From Pseudomonas sp. Irchel 3E13 (lineage in GTDB: Bacteria; Pseudomonadota; Gammaproteobacteria; Pseudomonadales; Pseudomonadaceae), in NCBI RefSeq assembly GCF_900187455.1, contig NZ_FYDX01000006.1:248001-312000 (forward strand): a DNA stretch of 64,000 bases, in the 5' to 3' direction. Each line of letters opens with the position of its first letter. The first letter of the stretch is position 1. Under the pieces are notes generated by a model. The model ran no database searches. It had not been told where the DNA came from and saw only the letters and a program-made list of their open reading frames with translations. Shown here in pieces: positions 8,775 through 21,780 of the stretch. The translations under genes were made by a program, and so were the position numbers.

Positions 8775-10205
8775 ATGGGGAAAGGTATGCGCTTTCGCGC
8801 ACTGGTTGCCGTCGTAGGACTGCTGCTTACGGCAGTGACCGTTGACGCTTTCGCGGTCACACAGGTCAAGAGCGTGCGTCTGTGGCGGGCGCCGGACAAC
8901 ACGCGACTGGTCTTCGATCTGTCTGGCCCGGTGCAGCACAGCGTCTTCACCCTGACCGCGCCTGATCGGCTGGTCATCGACATCAACGGCGCCACCCTGG
9001 CCGCGCCACTCTCGGTTTCCACCTCCAACACGCCAATCACCAGCGTGCGCTCGGCGCAGCGTACGCCTACCGACCTGCGCGTCGTGATTGACCTGAGCAA
9101 GACCGTCACCCCGAAAAGCTTCACCCTGGCGCCCAACGCCCAGTACGGCAACCGCCTGGTGGTCGACCTGTACGACCAGGAAGCCGACGCTGCGGCCCAA
9201 CCGCCGACGCCGGCCGCTACCACCGCGACCACTCCGGTGGTGCCGGTGACGCCTACGCAACCCGCGATCACGCTGCCGCCGGTGCCTAACGGCAAGCGCG
9301 ACATCGTCATTGCCATCGACGCCGGTCACGGCGGTGAAGACCCCGGTGCCTCGGGTTCGCGCGGTCAGCACGAGAAAGACATCGTCCTGCAGATCGCCAA
9401 GGAATTGCAGCGCCAGATCAATACCGAGAAGGGTTTCCGCGCTGAGCTGACCCGCACCGGTGACTATTTCATCCCGCTGCGCAAGCGCACCGAGATCGCC
9501 CGCAAGAAAGGCGCCGACCTGTTCATTTCCATCCACGCCGACGCCGCGCCGTCCACGGCGGCCTTCGGTGCCTCGGTGTTCGCCCTGTCTGATCGCGGCG
9601 CCACGTCCGAGACCGCGCGCTGGCTGGCGGACAGTGAAAACCGTTCCGACCTGATCGGTGGTGCCGGCAACGTCAGCCTCGACGACAAGGACCGCATGCT
9701 CGCGGGTGTGCTGCTGGACCTGTCGATGACCGCCTCGCTGAGTTCCAGCCTGAACGTCGGGCAGAAAGTCCTGGGCAACATCGGCCGGGTGACCTCGCTG
9801 CACAAGCGCCGGGTCGAGCAGGCGGGCTTCATGGTGCTGAAGTCGCCGGACATCCCGTCGATCCTCGTGGAAACCGGGTTCATCTCCAACGCCAACGAAG
9901 CCGCCAAGCTGGCGACGCCGAGCCATCAGCAGTCACTGGCGCGTTCGATCCACGGTGGTGTGAAGCAGTTCTTCCAGCAGAATCCGCCGCCGGGCACTTA
10001 CATCGCCTGGCTGCGTGATAGCGGCAAGATCGCCCAGGGCCCGCGTGAGCACGTGGTGCGTCCGGGCGAGACGTTGGCCATGATCGCGGTGCGCTATCAG
10101 GTCAGCGTGGCCAGCCTGCGCAGCACCAACAGCCTCAAGACTGACGAGCTGAAAGTCGGTCAGAATCTGGATGTTCCGGCGACCACCCTGGCAGCCCAGC
10201 CATGA
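8775..10205 (+). CDS. amiB: N-acetylmuramoyl-L-alanine amidase
   Basis: The 476-residue periplasmic amidase splits peptidoglycan during daughter-cell separation. A signal peptide (to about residue 27, VDAFA) is followed by an AMIN domain (about 30-140), a Pro/Thr-rich linker, a zinc Amidase_3 domain starting '[14 protein letters not shown]' (about 180-400) and a C-terminal LysM domain (about 430-470, '[16 protein letters not shown]'). ATG 8775 or ATG 8787 could be the start; both give the same mature protein, and 8787 has the better-placed GGGG. The stop overlaps mutL by ATGA. Confidence 0.93.
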   Translation: MGKGMRFRALVAVVGLLLTAVTVDAFAVTQVKSVRLWRAPDNTRLVFDLSGPVQHSVFTLTAPDRLVIDINGATLAAPLSVSTSNTPITSVRSAQRTPTDLRVVIDLSKTVTPKSFTLAPNAQYGNRLVVDLYDQEADAAAQPPTPAATTATTPVVPVTPTQPAITLPPVPNGKRDIVIAIDAGHGGEDPGASGSRGQHEKDIVLQIAKELQRQINTEKGFRAELTRTGDYFIPLRKRTEIARKKGADLFISIHADAAPSTAAFGASVFALSDRGATSETARWLADSENRSDLIGGAGNVSLDDKDRMLAGVLLDLSMTASLSSSLNVGQKVLGNIGRVTSLHKRRVEQAGFMVLKSPDIPSILVETGFISNANEAAKLATPSHQQSLARSIHGGVKQFFQQNPPPGTYIAWLRDSGKIAQGPREHVVRPGETLAMIAVRYQVSVASLRSTNSLKTDELKVGQNLDVPATTLAAQP

Positions 10206-12097
10206 CCAGCAGTGCGCGTATCGAACTGCTCAGCCCTCGTCTTGCCAACCAGATCGCCGCCGGCGAGGTTGTCGAGCGTCCGGCCTCGGTCATCAAGGAA
10301 TTGCTGGAAAACAGCCTGGACTCCGGCGCGCGGCGCATCGACGTCGAAGTCGAGCAGGGCGGCGTGAAGTTGCTGCGGGTGCGCGACGATGGCAGCGGTA
10401 TTGCCTCCGATGACCTGCCGCTGGCTCTGGCCCGGCACGCCACCAGCAAGATTCGCGACCTCGAAGACCTGGAGCGGGTGATGAGCCTGGGCTTTCGGGG
10501 TGAGGCACTGGCGTCGATCAGCTCGGTGGCCCGCCTGACCCTGACCTCGCGCACCCGTGACGCCGAGCAGGCCTGGCAGGTTGAAACCGAAGGCCGTGAC
10601 ATGGCGCCGCGCGTGCAGCCGGCGGCACATCCGGTGGGGACCTCGGTCGAAGTCCGCGACCTGTTCTTCAATACCCCGGCGCGGCGCAAATTCCTCAAAA
10701 CCGAAAAGACCGAATTCGATCACCTGCAGGAAGTGATCCGGCGCCTCGCGCTGGCACGCTTCGATGTCGGTTTCCACTTGCGCCACAACGGCAAGAGCAT
10801 CCTCAGCCTGCACGAAGCGCCGGACGATATCGCCAAGGCGCGGCGGGTCGGCGCGATCTGCGGACCGGGTTTCCTCGAACAGGCGCTGCCGATCGAGATC
10901 GACCGCAACGGCCTGCGGCTCTGGGGCTGGGTCGGATTGCCGACCTTCTCCCGCAGTCAGGCTGATCTGCAGTACTTCTTCGTCAACGGTCGTGCGGTGC
11001 GCGACAAGCTGGTCGCCCACGCTGTGCGTCAGGCCTACCGTGACGTGTTGTTCAATGGCCGGCACCCGACGTTCGTGCTGTTCCTGGAGCTCGACCCGAC
11101 GGGTGTCGATGTCAACGTCCACCCGACCAAGCACGAAGTACGCTTCCGTGACGGGCGCATGGTCCACGACTTCCTGTATGGAACCCTGCACCGGGCGCTT
11201 GCGGATGTACGTCCGGACGATCAGGTAGCGGCGCCAGCGGCGACCACGGAAATCATCCGGCCAACGGGTCAGCAAGCCGGGGAATTCGGACCTCAGGGCG
11301 AGATGCGCCTGTCCGCCAGCGTGCTTGAACAGCCGGTTGCCTCGCCTTCGGCGAGCCCGGCGGGCTCGGGCGCTGGTGCGGGTTACCAGTACAACTACAC
11401 CCCGCGCCCGAGCGCCGCGCTGCCGGTTGGCGAGACGCGTGAGGTCTACCGGGAGTTTTTCTCGCCACTGCCGAATGCCGAGCCCGCGCCGCTGCCGGAA
11501 GGCGAGCGTGATATTCCGCCGCTGGGCTATGCGCTGGCGCAGTTGAAAGGCATCTATATCCTCGCGGAAAACGCCCACGGCCTGGTGCTGGTGGACATGC
11601 ACGCCGCCCACGAGCGGATCATGTACGAGCGGCTGAAAGTGGCCATGGCCAGCGAAGGCCTGAGCGGCCAACCGCTGCTGGTTCCGGAATCCCTGGCCAT
11701 GAGTCAGCGTGAGGCCGACTGCGCCGAGGAACACGCGCAGTGGTTCCAGCGCCTGGGCTTCGAGTTGCAACGTCTGGGCCCGGAGAGCATTGCGATCCGG
11801 CAGATTCCGGCGCTGCTCAAGCAGGCCGAGGCCAATCGACTGGTGCAGGATGTGCTGGCCGACCTCATGGAATACGGCACCAGCGACCGGATCCAGGCGC
11901 ACCTCAACGAGCTGCTCGGCACCATGGCCTGCCACGGCGCCGTGCGCGCCAACCGGCGCCTGGCCTTGCCAGAAATGAACGGCCTGCTGCGCGACATGGA
12001 AAACACCGAGCGCAGCGGCCAATGCAACCATGGCCGACCGACCTGGACCCAAATGGGGCTGGACGATCTGGACAAACTGTTCTTGCGCGGTCGTTGA
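10202..12097 (+). CDS. mutL: DNA mismatch repair protein MutL
   Basis: The 631-residue protein has the GHKL ATPase domain first: '[20 protein letters not shown]' (about 15-35), 'DDGSGI' and '[13 protein letters not shown]' near residue 100. The C-terminal dimer domain holds '[14 protein letters not shown]' near residue 463, close to the DQHA(X)2E(X)4E metal motif of MutL endonucleases with Gln changed to Met. Pseudomonas lacks MutH, so nicking by MutL itself fits. The start overlaps the amiB stop (ATGA). Confidence 0.97.
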   Translation: MTSSARIELLSPRLANQIAAGEVVERPASVIKELLENSLDSGARRIDVEVEQGGVKLLRVRDDGSGIASDDLPLALARHATSKIRDLEDLERVMSLGFRGEALASISSVARLTLTSRTRDAEQAWQVETEGRDMAPRVQPAAHPVGTSVEVRDLFFNTPARRKFLKTEKTEFDHLQEVIRRLALARFDVGFHLRHNGKSILSLHEAPDDIAKARRVGAICGPGFLEQALPIEIDRNGLRLWGWVGLPTFSRSQADLQYFFVNGRAVRDKLVAHAVRQAYRDVLFNGRHPTFVLFLELDPTGVDVNVHPTKHEVRFRDGRMVHDFLYGTLHRALADVRPDDQVAAPAATTEIIRPTGQQAGEFGPQGEMRLSASVLEQPVASPSASPAGSGAGAGYQYNYTPRPSAALPVGETREVYREFFSPLPNAEPAPLPEGERDIPPLGYALAQLKGIYILAENAHGLVLVDMHAAHERIMYERLKVAMASEGLSGQPLLVPESLAMSQREADCAEEHAQWFQRLGFELQRLGPESIAIRQIPALLKQAEANRLVQDVLADLMEYGTSDRIQAHLNELLGTMACHGAVRANRRLALPEMNGLLRDMENTERSGQCNHGRPTWTQMGLDDLDKLFLRGR

Positions 12098-12098
12098 T

Positions 12099-13073
12099 AT
12101 GGCGGGTTCTCTCCCTCCGGCGATTTTTCTGATGGGCCCGACCGCTGCGGGCAAGACCGACCTGGCCATCGAACTCACCAAAGTACTGCCGTGCGAGTTG
12201 ATCAGTGTCGATTCGGCGCTGATCTATCGCGGCATGGATATCGGCACGGCCAAGCCGTCGAAGGACGTGCTTGCGGCCCATCCACACCGCCTGATCGACA
12301 TCCTCGACCCCGCCGAAAGCTATTCCGCCGCTGATTTTCGCCGCGATGCCCTGCAAGCCATGGCCGAAATCACTGCCCGCGGCAACATTCCGTTGCTAGT
12401 TGGCGGCACGATGCTCTATTACAAGGCATTGCTCGAAGGGCTGGCGGATATGCCGCCCGCCGATCCTCAGGTTCGCGCCGAACTCGAAGCGCAGGCCCAG
12501 CAGCACGGTTGGCAGGCGTTGCACGATGAGCTGGCGGCGGTCGATCCGGTGTCGGCGGCGCGCATTCACCCGAACGATCCGCAGCGTCTGATCCGGGCGT
12601 TGGAGGTCTATCGGGTGAGTGGTTTCACGATGACTTCACATCGTTTGCGTCAAGCTGAGCAAAGTAATGGCCCAGGCGCTTCTGGGCAGGGGCAATTGCC
12701 CTATACTGTCGCCAGCTTGGCTATCGCCCCGCAGAATCGACAGGTTCTGCATGAGCGAATTGCGCTACGATTCACGCAAATGCTGGAACAGGGCTTCATT
12801 GACGAGGTCCGATTGCTGCGCGCTAGAAGTGACTTGCACGCGGGACTGCCGTCTATACGGGCAGTTGGGTATCGTCAGGTCTGGGATCATCTTGATGGCA
12901 AGCTGACTTCAGTTGAAATGCAGGAGCGCGGCATCATTGCCACCCGCCAATTGGCGAAGCGGCAATTTACCTGGTTGCGCAGTTGGGCTGATCTTCACTG
13001 GCTGGATAGTCTGGCCTGCGACAATCTGTCTCGCACCTTGAAATACCTCGGGTCGGTCTCCATATTGGGCTGA
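12099..13073 (+). CDS. miaA: tRNA dimethylallyltransferase
   Basis: The 324-residue enzyme adds the dimethylallyl group to A37 of tRNAs reading UNN codons. '[17 protein letters not shown]' is the P-loop, '[19 protein letters not shown]' the substrate motif and '[16 protein letters not shown]' follows. The ATG at 12099 starts one base after the mutL stop; the open frame further upstream lies inside mutL. It leads into hfq, as is common. Confidence 0.97.
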   Translation: MAGSLPPAIFLMGPTAAGKTDLAIELTKVLPCELISVDSALIYRGMDIGTAKPSKDVLAAHPHRLIDILDPAESYSAADFRRDALQAMAEITARGNIPLLVGGTMLYYKALLEGLADMPPADPQVRAELEAQAQQHGWQALHDELAAVDPVSAARIHPNDPQRLIRALEVYRVSGFTMTSHRLRQAEQSNGPGASGQGQLPYTVASLAIAPQNRQVLHERIALRFTQMLEQGFIDEVRLLRARSDLHAGLPSIRAVGYRQVWDHLDGKLTSVEMQERGIIATRQLAKRQFTWLRSWADLHWLDSLACDNLSRTLKYLGSVSILG

Positions 13074-13167
13074 ATCCCAGCGATTGCCGTCTATCCTTGG
13101 GGGTGGGGCGGCTTTAGCCATCAGTTTTCTTGTTTTTTTACTATTGATCCTTACAGGAGTGCGGCAT

Positions 13168-13428
13168 ATGTCAAAAGGGCATTCGCTACAAGACCCTTAC
13201 TTGAATACTTTGAGAAAAGAAAAAGTCGGGGTTTCGATCTATCTGGTCAACGGCATCAAGCTGCAAGGGACCATCGAGTCCTTCGACCAGTTCGTGATCC
13301 TGCTGAAAAACACCGTCAGCCAGATGGTTTACAAGCACGCGATCTCGACCGTTGTTCCGGTTCGTCCGATTCGCCTGCCTAGCGCAGCTGACGCCGAACA
13401 TGGCGATGCTGAGCCAGGTAACGCCTGA
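13168..13428 (+). CDS. hfq: RNA chaperone Hfq
   Basis: The 86-residue Sm-like protein has a standard core: '[20 protein letters not shown]' at the start (proximal face residues), then '[20 protein letters not shown]' and '[15 protein letters not shown]' (Sm2). It has the short acidic C-terminal tail normal in Pseudomonas, where Hfq works with Crc in catabolite repression. The ATG at 13168 has an AGGAG site. hflX follows after 12 bases. Confidence 0.98.
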   Translation: MSKGHSLQDPYLNTLRKEKVGVSIYLVNGIKLQGTIESFDQFVILLKNTVSQMVYKHAISTVVPVRPIRLPSAADAEHGDAEPGNA

Positions 13429-13440
13429 TAGGAGTTCGCT

Positions 13441-14742
13441 TTGTTCTTTGAGCGCCACGGTGGTGGTGAACGAGCCGTTCTCGTTCATCTGGAAGGTCAG
13501 AGCCCTGAGGCGCGCGAAGACCCGCAGGAGTTCCAGGAGCTGGCCTTGTCGGCTGGCGCCGATATTGTTGCGCTCGCCAATGTGGGGCGGCACCAGCCTA
13601 CTGCCAAGTTTCTGATTGGCAGCGGCAAGGTCGAGGAGTTGCGCGACCTGGTCAAGGCTGAAGAGGCCGACCTGGTGATCTTCAATCACACCCTCACCCC
13701 AAGTCAGGAACGCAACCTCGAGCGCGTTTTCGAGTGCCGCGTGCTTGACCGCACCGGCCTGATCCTCGACATCTTCGCCCAGCGCGCCCGTACTCACGAG
13801 GGCAAGCTGCAGGTGGAGCTGGCGCAGCTTGAACACATGAGCACGCGACTGGTTCGCGGCTGGACTCACCTTGAGCGGCAGAAAGGCGGTATTGGTCTGC
13901 GCGGCCCGGGTGAAACCCAGCTGGAAACCGACCGCCGCTTGCTGCGTGTGCGTCTGCGGCAGATCAAGGCCCGTCTGGAAAAGGTCCGCAGCCAGCGAGA
14001 GCAGGCGCGCCGCGGTCGCAAACGCGCCGAGGTGCCTTCGGTTTCACTGGTGGGTTATACCAACGCCGGCAAATCGACCCTGTTCAACGCCCTGACCGAG
14101 TCCGAGGTCTACGCGGCCGACCAGCTCTTCGCCACACTCGACCCGACCCTGCGCCGACTGGAGCTGGGTGATATCGGGCCGATCGTGCTGGCGGACACCG
14201 TGGGCTTCATTCGTCACCTGCCGCACAAGCTGGTCGAGGCTTTTCGAGCTACGCTCGAAGAGTCGAGCAACTCCGACCTGTTGCTGCACGTGATCGATGC
14301 CCATGAGCCTGAGCGCATGGCCCAGATCGAACAGGTCATGGCGGTGCTGGGCGAGATCGGTGCTGAAGGCTTGCCGATACTCGAGGTGTATAACAAACTC
14401 GATCTGCTCGAAGGCGTTGAGCCGAACATTCAACGCAATGCTGATGGCAAGCCCGAGCGGGTCTGGGTCTCGGCCCGAGAAGGCCGTGGTCTTGAGCTGG
14501 TGGGGCAGGCGATTGCCGAGTTGCTGGGGGATGACCTGTTTGTGGGTACCTTGCGTCTTGAACAGCGTTTCGCGCGTTTGCGTGCGCAGTTCTTCGCAGC
14601 GGGTGCGGTGCAGAACGAAGAACACGACGATGAAGGCAGCAGCCTTCTGGCAGTGCGCTTGCCACGGGCCGACCTCAATCGTCTGGTGTCACGCGCGGGG
14701 CTTGAGCCCGTCGACTTCATCGAACAACACACTTTGCAATAA
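13441..14742 (+). CDS. hflX: ribosome-associated GTPase HflX
   Basis: The 433-residue protein rescues and splits stalled 70S ribosomes. It has the N-terminal HflX domain with 'GRHQPTAKFLIGSGKVEEL', a coiled linker with 'GGIGLRGPGETQLETDRR', then the G domain: 'GYTNAGKSTLFNAL' (G1), 'DTVGFIRHLP' (G3) and 'YNKLDLLE' (G4). Translation starts at TTG 13441 with AGGAG seven bases upstream. It belongs to the hfq-hflX-hflKC run. Confidence 0.96.
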   Translation: MFFERHGGGERAVLVHLEGQSPEAREDPQEFQELALSAGADIVALANVGRHQPTAKFLIGSGKVEELRDLVKAEEADLVIFNHTLTPSQERNLERVFECRVLDRTGLILDIFAQRARTHEGKLQVELAQLEHMSTRLVRGWTHLERQKGGIGLRGPGETQLETDRRLLRVRLRQIKARLEKVRSQREQARRGRKRAEVPSVSLVGYTNAGKSTLFNALTESEVYAADQLFATLDPTLRRLELGDIGPIVLADTVGFIRHLPHKLVEAFRATLEESSNSDLLLHVIDAHEPERMAQIEQVMAVLGEIGAEGLPILEVYNKLDLLEGVEPNIQRNADGKPERVWVSAREGRGLELVGQAIAELLGDDLFVGTLRLEQRFARLRAQFFAAGAVQNEEHDDEGSSLLAVRLPRADLNRLVSRAGLEPVDFIEQHTLQ

Positions 14743-14838
14743 AAGCCTGATGACGCTGTCAGGCAGCCGTGACAGGCATTCTGTAGCATTGGACGGCGCG
14801 CCGTTGGCGCGTCTTTGCTTTATCAGATGGAGAGCGCT

Positions 14839-16011
14839 ATGGCTTGGAATGAGCCGGGTGGCAACTCGAACAATCAAGATCCTTGGGGTGGACGCCGCGG
14901 CGGTGGTGGCGGCGACAAGAAAGGGCCACCGGATCTCGACGAGGCCTTCCGCAAGCTGCAGGATAGCCTGAACGGCATGTTCGGCAGTGGCAAGAAACGT
15001 GGTGGTGGCGATGGCCTCCCCAAAGGCGGCGGCTTTGGTCTGCTTGGTGTCGGACTCGCTGTGCTGGCTGCTATCTGGCTGTACAGCGCGGTCTATGTGG
15101 TCGACGAGCAGGAGCAGGCAGTCGTTCTGCGTTTCGGCAAGTACTACGAGACCGTAGGTCCGGGCCTGAACATCTATTTCCCGCCAATCGATCGCAAGTA
15201 CATGGAAAACGTCACGCGTGAGCGTGCCTATACCAAGCAGGGCCAGATGCTGACCGAAGACGAAAACATCGTCGAAGTGCCGCTGAGCGTGCAGTACAAG
15301 ATCAGCAACCTGCAGGACTTCGTCCTGAACGTCGATCAGCCTGAAGTCAGCCTGCAACACGCGACCGACAGTGCCCTGCGTCACGTGGTCGGCTCCACGG
15401 CCATGGACAAGGTGCTGACCGAAGGTCGCGAGCAGATGGCCGTCGAGATCAAGGAGCGTCTGCAACGCTTCCTCGACACCTACCGTACCGGTATCACCGT
15501 TACCCAGGTCAACGTACAGAGCGCGGCAGCCCCGCGTGAAGTGCAGGAAGCCTTCGATGACGTGATCCGTGCCCGTGAAGACGAGCAGCGTGCCCGCAAC
15601 CAGGCCGAGTCCTACGCCAATGGCGTGGTGCCGGAAGCCCGTGGTCAGGCGCAGCGCATCATCGAAGACGCCAATGGTTACCGCGACGAAGTCGTCTCGC
15701 GCGCCAAGGGTGAGGCCGATCGCTTCACCAAACTGGTGACCGAGTACCGCAAGGCGCCGGAAGTCACTCGTCAGCGTCTGTACCTCGATACGATGCAAGA
15801 GGTCTACAGCAACACCAGCAAAGTGCTGGTTTCGGGCAAGGACGGGCAGAGCAACCTGCTTTACCTGCCGCTGGACAAGATGGTCGAAGGCAGCCGCAAT
15901 GCCGCACCGGCCAGCAGCGTACCGACCTCGTCGGCCAACGATGCAGCCAGCCGTGCCGCTTCCGATCTGCAACAGCAACAGCAGCAACTGCGTTCTAGGG
16001 AGAGCCGCTGA
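14839..16011 (+). CDS. hflK: FtsH protease modulator subunit HflK
   Basis: The 390-residue SPFH/prohibitin protein forms, with HflC, the large inner-membrane cage around FtsH. The N-terminal 65 residues are Gly/Asn/Lys-rich, one membrane helix follows at about 68-88, then the SPFH domain and long helices in the periplasm, and a Gln-rich tail. The start at 14839 ('MAWNEPGG') matches the family; the ATG at 14815 is less likely. Its stop shares a base with the hflC start. Confidence 0.96.
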   Translation: MAWNEPGGNSNNQDPWGGRRGGGGGDKKGPPDLDEAFRKLQDSLNGMFGSGKKRGGGDGLPKGGGFGLLGVGLAVLAAIWLYSAVYVVDEQEQAVVLRFGKYYETVGPGLNIYFPPIDRKYMENVTRERAYTKQGQMLTEDENIVEVPLSVQYKISNLQDFVLNVDQPEVSLQHATDSALRHVVGSTAMDKVLTEGREQMAVEIKERLQRFLDTYRTGITVTQVNVQSAAAPREVQEAFDDVIRAREDEQRARNQAESYANGVVPEARGQAQRIIEDANGYRDEVVSRAKGEADRFTKLVTEYRKAPEVTRQRLYLDTMQEVYSNTSKVLVSGKDGQSNLLYLPLDKMVEGSRNAAPASSVPTSSANDAASRAASDLQQQQQQLRSRESR

Positions 16012-16880
16012 TGAGCAATAAATCGCTGATCGCCCTGATCGTTGGCGTCGTGCTGGCCATCGTGGCCTGGAACAGCTTCTATATCGTGTCCCAGACCGAA
16101 CGCGCGGTACTGCTGCAATTCGGTCGTGTGGTCCAGGCCGATGTTCAGCCTGGCCTGCATGTCAAAGTTCCTTACGTCAACCAGGTGCGCAAGTTCGACG
16201 CCCGCCTGATGACCCTTGACGCTCCGACCCAGCGGTTCCTGACCCTGGAGAAGAAGGCGGTCATGGTCGATGCTTACGCCAAGTGGCGGGTGAAGGACGC
16301 AGAGCGTTTCTACACCGCGACCTCCGGCATGAAGCAGATTGCTGACGAGCGTTTGTCCCGTCGTCTGGAAAGCGGTTTGCGCGACCAGTTCGGCAAGCGC
16401 ACCCTGCACGAAGTGGTGTCGGGTGAGCGTGACGCGCTGATGGCGGATATCACTGGCTCGCTGAACCGCATGGCGGAAAAGGAGCTGGGCATCGAAGTGG
16501 TCGACGTTCGCGTCAAGGCCATCGACCTGCCGAAGGAAGTGAACCGCAGCGTGTTCGAGCGTATGAGCACCGAGCGTGAGCGTGAGGCTCGTGAGCACCG
16601 CGCCAAAGGTAACGAGCTGGCTGAAGGCATTCGTGCCGACGCCGATCGTCAGCGTCGGGTACTGCTGGCTGAAGCCTATCGCGAGTCGGAAGAGGCCCGC
16701 GGTGATGGTGATGCCCAAGCGGCGGCGATCTACTCCAAGGCCTATGGCCAGGATCAGGACTTCTACGCGTTCTACCGTAGCCTGAAAGCCTACCGTGAGA
16801 GCTTCGCCAACAAGAGCGATGTGCTGGTTCTTGATCCGAGCAGCGAGTTCTTCCGCTTCATGGAAAAGGCCAAGCCTTGA
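16011..16880 (+). CDS. hflC: FtsH protease modulator subunit HflC
   Basis: The 289-residue partner of HflK has an N-terminal membrane helix (about 5-22), an SPFH domain and a helical C-terminus. 'SFYIVSQTERAVLLQFG' and 'NQVRKFDARLMTLD' are typical HflC segments. It is translationally coupled to hflK (TGATG). In P. aeruginosa I recall a small DUF2065 gene between hflC and hisZ; none is present in the gap here. Confidence 0.96.
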   Translation: MSNKSLIALIVGVVLAIVAWNSFYIVSQTERAVLLQFGRVVQADVQPGLHVKVPYVNQVRKFDARLMTLDAPTQRFLTLEKKAVMVDAYAKWRVKDAERFYTATSGMKQIADERLSRRLESGLRDQFGKRTLHEVVSGERDALMADITGSLNRMAEKELGIEVVDVRVKAIDLPKEVNRSVFERMSTEREREAREHRAKGNELAEGIRADADRQRRVLLAEAYRESEEARGDGDAQAAAIYSKAYGQDQDFYAFYRSLKAYRESFANKSDVLVLDPSSEFFRFMEKAKP

Positions 16881-16919
16881 AACAGATCACCCCGTCGGGC
16901 GGCTAATACGTCTGGCGGG

Positions 16920-16976
16920 GTGATACTGCAAGAAAACGGGTGTATGATGCGGCAGCCGGGAAATTCCCGGCTTTTT
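16920..16976 (+). promoter_or_regulatory. candidate promoter running straight into a terminator-like hairpin upstream of hisZ
   Basis: GTGATA (16920-16925) and TATGAT (16943-16948) with 17-bp spacing make a sigma-70-like promoter. The expected start falls at the foot of a GC-rich hairpin (AGCCGGG...CCCGGCT, 16954-16972) followed by six T residues. The order of elements suggests either a terminator for hflKC overlapped by the next promoter, or a structured leader for hisZ-purA. Confidence 0.5.
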
Positions 16977-17157
16977 TGCGTCTGCAAGATCGAATGACCG
17001 CCTGGCGGTCTTGATTCGCGGCGCAGCCCAGGATTTACGAGGGTATCGGCACTGCGGTAACGCTGGAATCAGCGCTGCCCGACATTATTTGCCGGCACCT
17101 GCTTCACTCAAGGCTCGCCCGCAGGCAGGCCGCCCGGACCACAGGGGAAATGGCGTA

Positions 17158-19694
<2,537 letters not shown>

Positions 19695-19713
19695 TCTCGG
19701 TCATGCTGTAACC

Positions 19714-19748
19714 ACCAAAGGCCCCTCTAGAGGGGCCTTTGGCGTTTT
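19714..19748 (+). terminator. terminator after purA
   Basis: A 14-bp perfect inverted repeat (CCAAAGGCCCCTCT and its complement, 19714-19741) is followed by CGTTTTTG. It closes the hisZ-purA transcript. Confidence 0.92.
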
Positions 19749-19836
19749 TGCCTTCTGCTGCGGCACAACCTTTGCTGTGAAAATGCCTTCAGGGATGCCA
19801 TCACTGTAATGGCTCCGAAAAGCAGAGGGATTTACT

Positions 19837-21771
19837 GTGTCTGCCGTCATCTCATTGTTACGAAGCCGCCTTTTGCGGCCTGTCTTTGTTGCGCTTGGTA
19901 TCGCTCTTTTGGTGCAAGTGGTGGTCGCTGTGGTGTTGACCCGCAGTACCGTCACCGCATTGGAAGCCGATCTGGGCAATCGTTTGGGCACCGATAGCCA
20001 GAAGCTCACCACCGAGCTGGATCAAGCGGCGAAGGAGGTCAGTTCCGGGCTGAGCAATCTGTCCGAAAGCACCCGTCAGCGCCTGACCGCCGGTTTGTCG
20101 TCGCGTCTGGAGGAAGAACAGGCGCAATTGCGCGCCACCCTGGAGAAGAACCTCAAGGACTCGGCCAATGACATGGCCGAACTGCTCGCCTCGGTGGCGC
20201 CCCGCGCGGTGTGGGACGCCGATGTGCCGACCCTGTCGGAGTTTGCCCGGCGCGCCCAGCGCAACCCCAACGTGCTGTTCGTGGTGTACAACGATGCCCA
20301 GGGCGAACACCTCACCCGCTACCTGAACCGTCAGAACCCCATCAACCAGGCCCTGCTCGACAAGGGCAAGGGCGAGCGCGCGCTGGACAAAGTGCTGGAA
20401 GCCGCCCGCAACGACCCGTCGGTGTACTTCGTCGAAGCCTCGATCAGCCCCAATGGCGTCGAGATCGGCAAGGTCTTGATGGGCGTGTCGACCGCGTCGG
20501 TGGATGCCGAACTGCAAGCCCTCGACAAACGTTTCTCGGCGCTGATCGCCAGCGGTGACCAGTTGGTGGGCGACAGCCTGACCAGCGCCGCCGCCGACAG
20601 TACCAAAGCGCTGCGCAGCCGGCTGGAGACGGCGCAGGGCAGCGCCGCGCAGATGGCCGCCAACACCTCGCAAAGCGTTCAAGGCGCCGCAGAAACCCTG
20701 CGCTGGCGCATCGGCCTGGGCCTGGCCCTGGTCGGCTGCGGCGTGTTGCTGGTGGTGGCGGTGGTGTTGGGCCGTCGGGTGGTGAACAAGCTGCGCCTGC
20801 TGATTGCCGCGCTGGACGATCTGGCGGCCGGCGAAGGCGACCTGACCAAGCGCGTAGCCATCGACAGCCGCGACGAGATCGGCGACATGGCGGCGGCGGT
20901 GAACCGCTTCGTCGACAAGTTGCAGCCCATCGTTCGCGAGGCCGGCGAAGTGGCCCAGCGCACCGGGGTCGAGATCGGCGCCATGGCCCAGCAGAACGCC
21001 GGTGCCGATTCGGCCGCGGCGGCGCAGCGTGATGAAGTGGCCGAAAGCCTGCGCGCGCTGTCGAGCATGGCCGATGAAGCCCAGGCCGAAAGCAAGGCCA
21101 TGCAGGCTGCGTTGCAGCAGGTGGTGGATATTCGCCAGGCCACCGACGAGAACAGCCGCACTTCGGCGCAGGTCGCCAAGCTGATCGAGGCGCTGGCCGG
21201 GCAGGTGGACACCGGTTCCAAGGTGATCGTGCGTCTGGCCGAGCAGAGCGAGCAGATCGAGGTGGTGCTGACGGTGATCCACGGGATTGCCGAGCAGACC
21301 AACCTGCTGGCGCTCAACGCCGCAATCGAGGCGGCACGGGCGGGCGAGACCGGTCGCGGCTTTGCCGTGGTGGCGGACGAGGTGCGGGCGCTGGCGAGCA
21401 AGACCCAGAGTTCCACCGGCGACATCCAGGCCCATATCGGCGCGCTGCAACAGGGCGCGAAGGAAGCGGTGGCGGCGATCAGCCAGGCGGGGCGTCAGGC
21501 CAGCGAAGGCTTGCTGGTATTGCGTGACAACGCTCGTTTGCAGCAGTCGGTGCAGGCGTCGGTGGAGCAGGTGCATGCGGCCATCGGCCTCGCGACCCGC
21601 GCTGCCGAGCAGCAGGCCCAAGGCGCGCAAGCGGTTCGCGGACGGGTGGAGAACATCCATGCGCAGGCCGAACGGGCAGCCCAGGTGGTCATGCAGACCA
21701 CCGCCAGCAGCAAGGTGCTCGACGACCTGGCGGCCCAGCTCAAAGCCAGCCTGGGCCAGTTCCGCGCCTGA
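19837..21771 (+). CDS. methyl-accepting chemotaxis protein
   Basis: The 644-residue chemoreceptor has one membrane helix at about 13-34, a long helical periplasmic sensor (35-288), a second helix at about 291-312, HAMP (313-365) and a cytoplasmic signalling coil with the conserved tip '[20 protein letters not shown]' near residue 484. The sensor does not look like the usual Cache or four-helix TarH type to me, so the ligand is unknown. There is no C-terminal CheR/CheB pentapeptide. The start is GTG 19837. The gene is convergent with, and directly abuts, the permease gene. Confidence 0.93.
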   Translation: MSAVISLLRSRLLRPVFVALGIALLVQVVVAVVLTRSTVTALEADLGNRLGTDSQKLTTELDQAAKEVSSGLSNLSESTRQRLTAGLSSRLEEEQAQLRATLEKNLKDSANDMAELLASVAPRAVWDADVPTLSEFARRAQRNPNVLFVVYNDAQGEHLTRYLNRQNPINQALLDKGKGERALDKVLEAARNDPSVYFVEASISPNGVEIGKVLMGVSTASVDAELQALDKRFSALIASGDQLVGDSLTSAAADSTKALRSRLETAQGSAAQMAANTSQSVQGAAETLRWRIGLGLALVGCGVLLVVAVVLGRRVVNKLRLLIAALDDLAAGEGDLTKRVAIDSRDEIGDMAAAVNRFVDKLQPIVREAGEVAQRTGVEIGAMAQQNAGADSAAAAQRDEVAESLRALSSMADEAQAESKAMQAALQQVVDIRQATDENSRTSAQVAKLIEALAGQVDTGSKVIVRLAEQSEQIEVVLTVIHGIAEQTNLLALNAAIEAARAGETGRGFAVVADEVRALASKTQSSTGDIQAHIGALQQGAKEAVAAISQAGRQASEGLLVLRDNARLQQSVQASVEQVHAAIGLATRAAEQQAQGAQAVRGRVENIHAQAERAAQVVMQTTASSKVLDDLAAQLKASLGQFRA

Positions 21772-21780
21772 TCAGGCGCG
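21763..21780. repeat. 18-bp perfect palindrome spanning two convergent stop codons
   Basis: CGCGCCTGA and its exact complement TCAGGCGCG meet at the boundary between the chemoreceptor and permease genes. Each half contains one gene's TGA stop, so both proteins end in Arg-Ala. A cruciform or very short bidirectional terminator is possible, but no T-run follows on either strand. Confidence 0.8.

Noticed and set aside
16881..17157. Small DUF2065 gene between hflC and hisZ
   Set aside because: I searched the gap because P. aeruginosa has one there, but no frame resembles it.
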